NCBI RefSeq assembly: GCF_001186155.3
Contig: NZ_CP016540.2
Coordinates: 2,954,001 to 3,018,000 of the forward strand
Direction of reading: 5' to 3'
Source of the DNA: Planococcus versutus
GTDB lineage: Bacteria > Bacillota > Bacilli > Bacillales_A > Planococcaceae
Length of the DNA stretch: 64,000 nt
Part shown: positions 62,620 to 64,000 of the stretch, piece after piece
Numbering within the stretch: the stretch's first letter is position 1
Layout of the letters: each line of letters begins with the position of its first letter
The notes under the pieces: model-generated
Seen by the model: the letters and a program-made list of their open reading frames with translations, nothing else
Database searches by the model: none
What the model was told of the DNA's origin: nothing
Program-made: the position numbers and the translations under genes

Positions 62620-62922
62620 ATGGATATGACCTTAGAAAAAAAATACATTCCTTTAGCAAATTATTTTTTAACAGCTAAAAATCCAATAATTACATTGCAT
62701 TTTACAGAAATCGAAAAAATTATGGGACATAATTTACCGAATAGTGCTTATTTAAATTACAGTTGGTGGAAAAAAACCAAAGCTCCTGCTAAGCATTTTC
62801 AAGCTTGGGCAGCTGCTGGATATGCTGTGAAGCATGTTGAACCTAACCGTTACGTAGTGTTCGAAAAGCTAGATCTCTCGGGGATGAATCGAACAAGGAT
62901 CGTGACGATGATATCTTATTGA
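62620..62922 (+). CDS. DUF7662-like small protein
   Basis: 100 aa. The pattern KYIPLANYFLTAKNPIITLHFTEIEKIMGHNLPNSAYLNYSWWKK...QAWAAAGYAVKHVE matches the small domain with PL-x-YL, F-x-EIE-x-I-G, LP-x-SA, WW and AW-x-x-AGY that I know as DUF7662. Function unknown, possibly nucleic-acid binding. Its stop overlaps the TTG of the GNAT gene by 4 bp. Confidence 0.75.
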   Translation: MDMTLEKKYIPLANYFLTAKNPIITLHFTEIEKIMGHNLPNSAYLNYSWWKKTKAPAKHFQAWAAAGYAVKHVEPNRYVVFEKLDLSGMNRTRIVTMISY

Positions 62923-63419
62923 TACGTCCTGCTGGACACGGAGATGCTCGCTTTCTTGCAGATTTACAAAAACAGACCGAAAGCGAATCGGATTTTCTAC
63001 TTTATGGAAAAGGGGAACGCTCGCTGTCTACGCAAAAAGTCAGAAAGCAAATCATCTCATGGAATCAAAGTGGGCAATCCGTCATCTATTTGGCGATTTT
63101 AAATGGAGAACATGTGGGATACTTGATTGCAGAAGGTAACGATGCCGCTCGAGCGTCACATCGCCTAGATTTGCTTCTGGCTGTTCAAAAAAAAGCACAA
63201 GGCAAAGGAATCGCAACGGCTCTTCTTCATAAAACAGAAGAATGGGCTGAAGAAAAAGCCATTACGCGTCTGGAACTTACCATCCTAGAAGCAAACACGC
63301 CAGCTCGAAAGTTTTTCGAAAAAAATGGCTATGAGTCTGAAGGCATCCGCAAAAATGCAATTATGATCGAAAACAAACCGCAAAATGAAATTTATATGGC
63401 TAAAATGTTAATTTCATAA
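62919..63419 (+). CDS. GNAT-family N-acetyltransferase
   Basis: 166 aa. Acetyl-CoA site QKKAQGKGIATALLHKTEEWA (Q/RxxGxG/A) and LELTILEANTPARKFFEKNGYESEG are typical GNAT motifs B-D. It starts at TTG 62919 inside the stop of the DUF7662 gene, so translation is coupled. Substrate unknown. Confidence 0.83.
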   Translation: MIRPAGHGDARFLADLQKQTESESDFLLYGKGERSLSTQKVRKQIISWNQSGQSVIYLAILNGEHVGYLIAEGNDAARASHRLDLLLAVQKKAQGKGIATALLHKTEEWAEEKAITRLELTILEANTPARKFFEKNGYESEGIRKNAIMIENKPQNEIYMAKMLIS

Positions 63420-63442
63420 GATCCAATGACCATTTCAGTAGT

Positions 63443-63479
63443 AAAAAAAACCGAGTGCGAAAATTTGCACTCGGTTTTT
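63443..63479. terminator. Bidirectional terminator
   Basis: AAAACCGAGTGC/GCACTCGGTTTTT between convergent genes. Confidence 0.88.
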
Positions 63480-63505
63480 CTATGCCAGTTAAAAGCACTA
63501 AATTA

Positions 63506-64000
63506 TTAATTGTATTGCCCTTTGCTTTCAAGTATCTTTTTCCCTTTAAATGCAAAAGTAATTAAGATGATATTGATAATGAGCATAGCAATAATCATGT
63601 ACAAAACAATTTGATAGTTCCCCGTGATATCGTAAATGTACCCATACCCAGGCAAAGCAACAATACCAGCAGTCGCTAATCCAATTGCGATCGTTGCATA
63701 AATTTGACTGTATTCTTTCGTACCAAAAATTGCTGTAGTCAATAACGGTCCCAATGTTCCAATTGATGCCGTCACAAACCCAAACAAGCCAATTCCTACA
63801 CTAAAAACTGCAGCGTTTCCAGGAATGAAGATTAGTAGTAAAACCGAGATAATACCAACTGACATTGACATGTATCCTGTGTTACGAACACCCATTTTGT
63901 CTGTCAAAAAGCCAAAGGCCAGTGAACCAACAAGCATTCCAATCATGAAGTATCCTAACACCTGACCCGCAAATTCAATTGTGTAGCCGTTGACAATCGC
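63506..64000 (-). CDS. OFA-type MFS transporter, C-terminal part only (5' end outside window)
   Basis: The minus-strand frame is open to base 64000, giving the last 164 residues of a roughly 400-aa MFS protein. MLVGSLAFGFLTDKMGVRNTGYMS is the second motif A, and TTAIFGTKEYSQIYATIAIGLATAGIVALPGYGYIYDITGNYQ resembles oxalate/formate antiporter (OFA) family members. An apparent internal GTG at 63961 is not the start. Substrate, perhaps a carboxylate, unknown. Confidence 0.85.
   Translation of the reverse strand, partial: AIVNGYTIEFAGQVLGYFMIGMLVGSLAFGFLTDKMGVRNTGYMSMSVGIISVLLLIFIPGNAAVFSVGIGLFGFVTASIGTLGPLLTTAIFGTKEYSQIYATIAIGLATAGIVALPGYGYIYDITGNYQIVLYMIIAMLIINIILITFAFKGKKILESKGQYN

Overview
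The window reads as chromosomal DNA of a low-to-moderate-GC Gram-positive bacterium, most likely Planococcus or another Planococcaceae. Reasons: strong AGGAGG ribosome sites with frequent TTG/GTG starts, sigma-B-type promoters, a Firmicutes-type lysine riboswitch, a Zur box in front of zinc-free ribosomal proteins, an MhqR-type operator, HssRS/HrtBA, and GC-rich dispersed hairpin repeats of the kind seen in Bacillaceae and Planococcaceae. The genus is inference; no rRNA or tRNA gene was seen.

Layout. 1-5.6 kb: 3' part of rlmN, a VOC protein, an acetyl-CoA hydrolase/CoA-transferase, a Bmr-like MFS pump and a CarH-type B12-binding MerR regulator. 6.1-7.6 kb: a NERD-domain gene flanked on both sides by short ~20-bp tandem arrays and an identical 20-bp palindrome, the most unusual structure in the window. 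7.6-15 kb: NupC, an RND exporter, a TraB protein, a zinc metallopeptidase and a methyltransferase. 15.1-21.6 kb: lysine-riboswitch-controlled dapA, an RsbQ/PAS-GGDEF signalling pair, a Zur-type rpmG-rpsN operon whose rpmG is frameshifted, two tandem YsnF-like stress proteins and a Yip1 protein. 21.8-26.1 kb: molybdenum genes (moaC, moeB-moaB, modABC). 26.3-35.1 kb: metabolic enzymes, a decayed methyltransferase, a CynX-type transporter, small membrane proteins and an SDR/TetR pair.

35.1-38.7 kb: repeats, a DUF4181 gene broken by an amber codon, a cluster of DnaA-box-like sites, an AI-2E-type permease and a YhdH reductase. 39.1-42.4 kb: a PLD-helicase-DUF3427 protein with a Nudix partner. 42.9-47.7 kb: D-glycerate dehydrogenase and nitrilase around a shared palindrome, Gpx, a flavin reductase and an MhqO-like dioxygenase. 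48-54.3 kb: SulP/ArsR, an FMN reductase and the OpuA osmoprotectant transporter. 54.8-58.7 kb: HssRS-HrtBA haem detoxification. 58.8-64 kb: Gfa, a DHA2 exporter, a guanine-type deaminase, a DUF7662/GNAT pair and a truncated OFA-type MFS.

The common theme is stress and homeostasis: osmotic, electrophile/quinone, haem, zinc limitation and general stress. Several regulatory circuits can be read directly from operator sequences, notably Zur, MhqR, HssR, sigma-B, lysine riboswitch and possibly CarH. Start codons were chosen by Shine-Dalgarno spacing and often lie downstream of the longest ORF.
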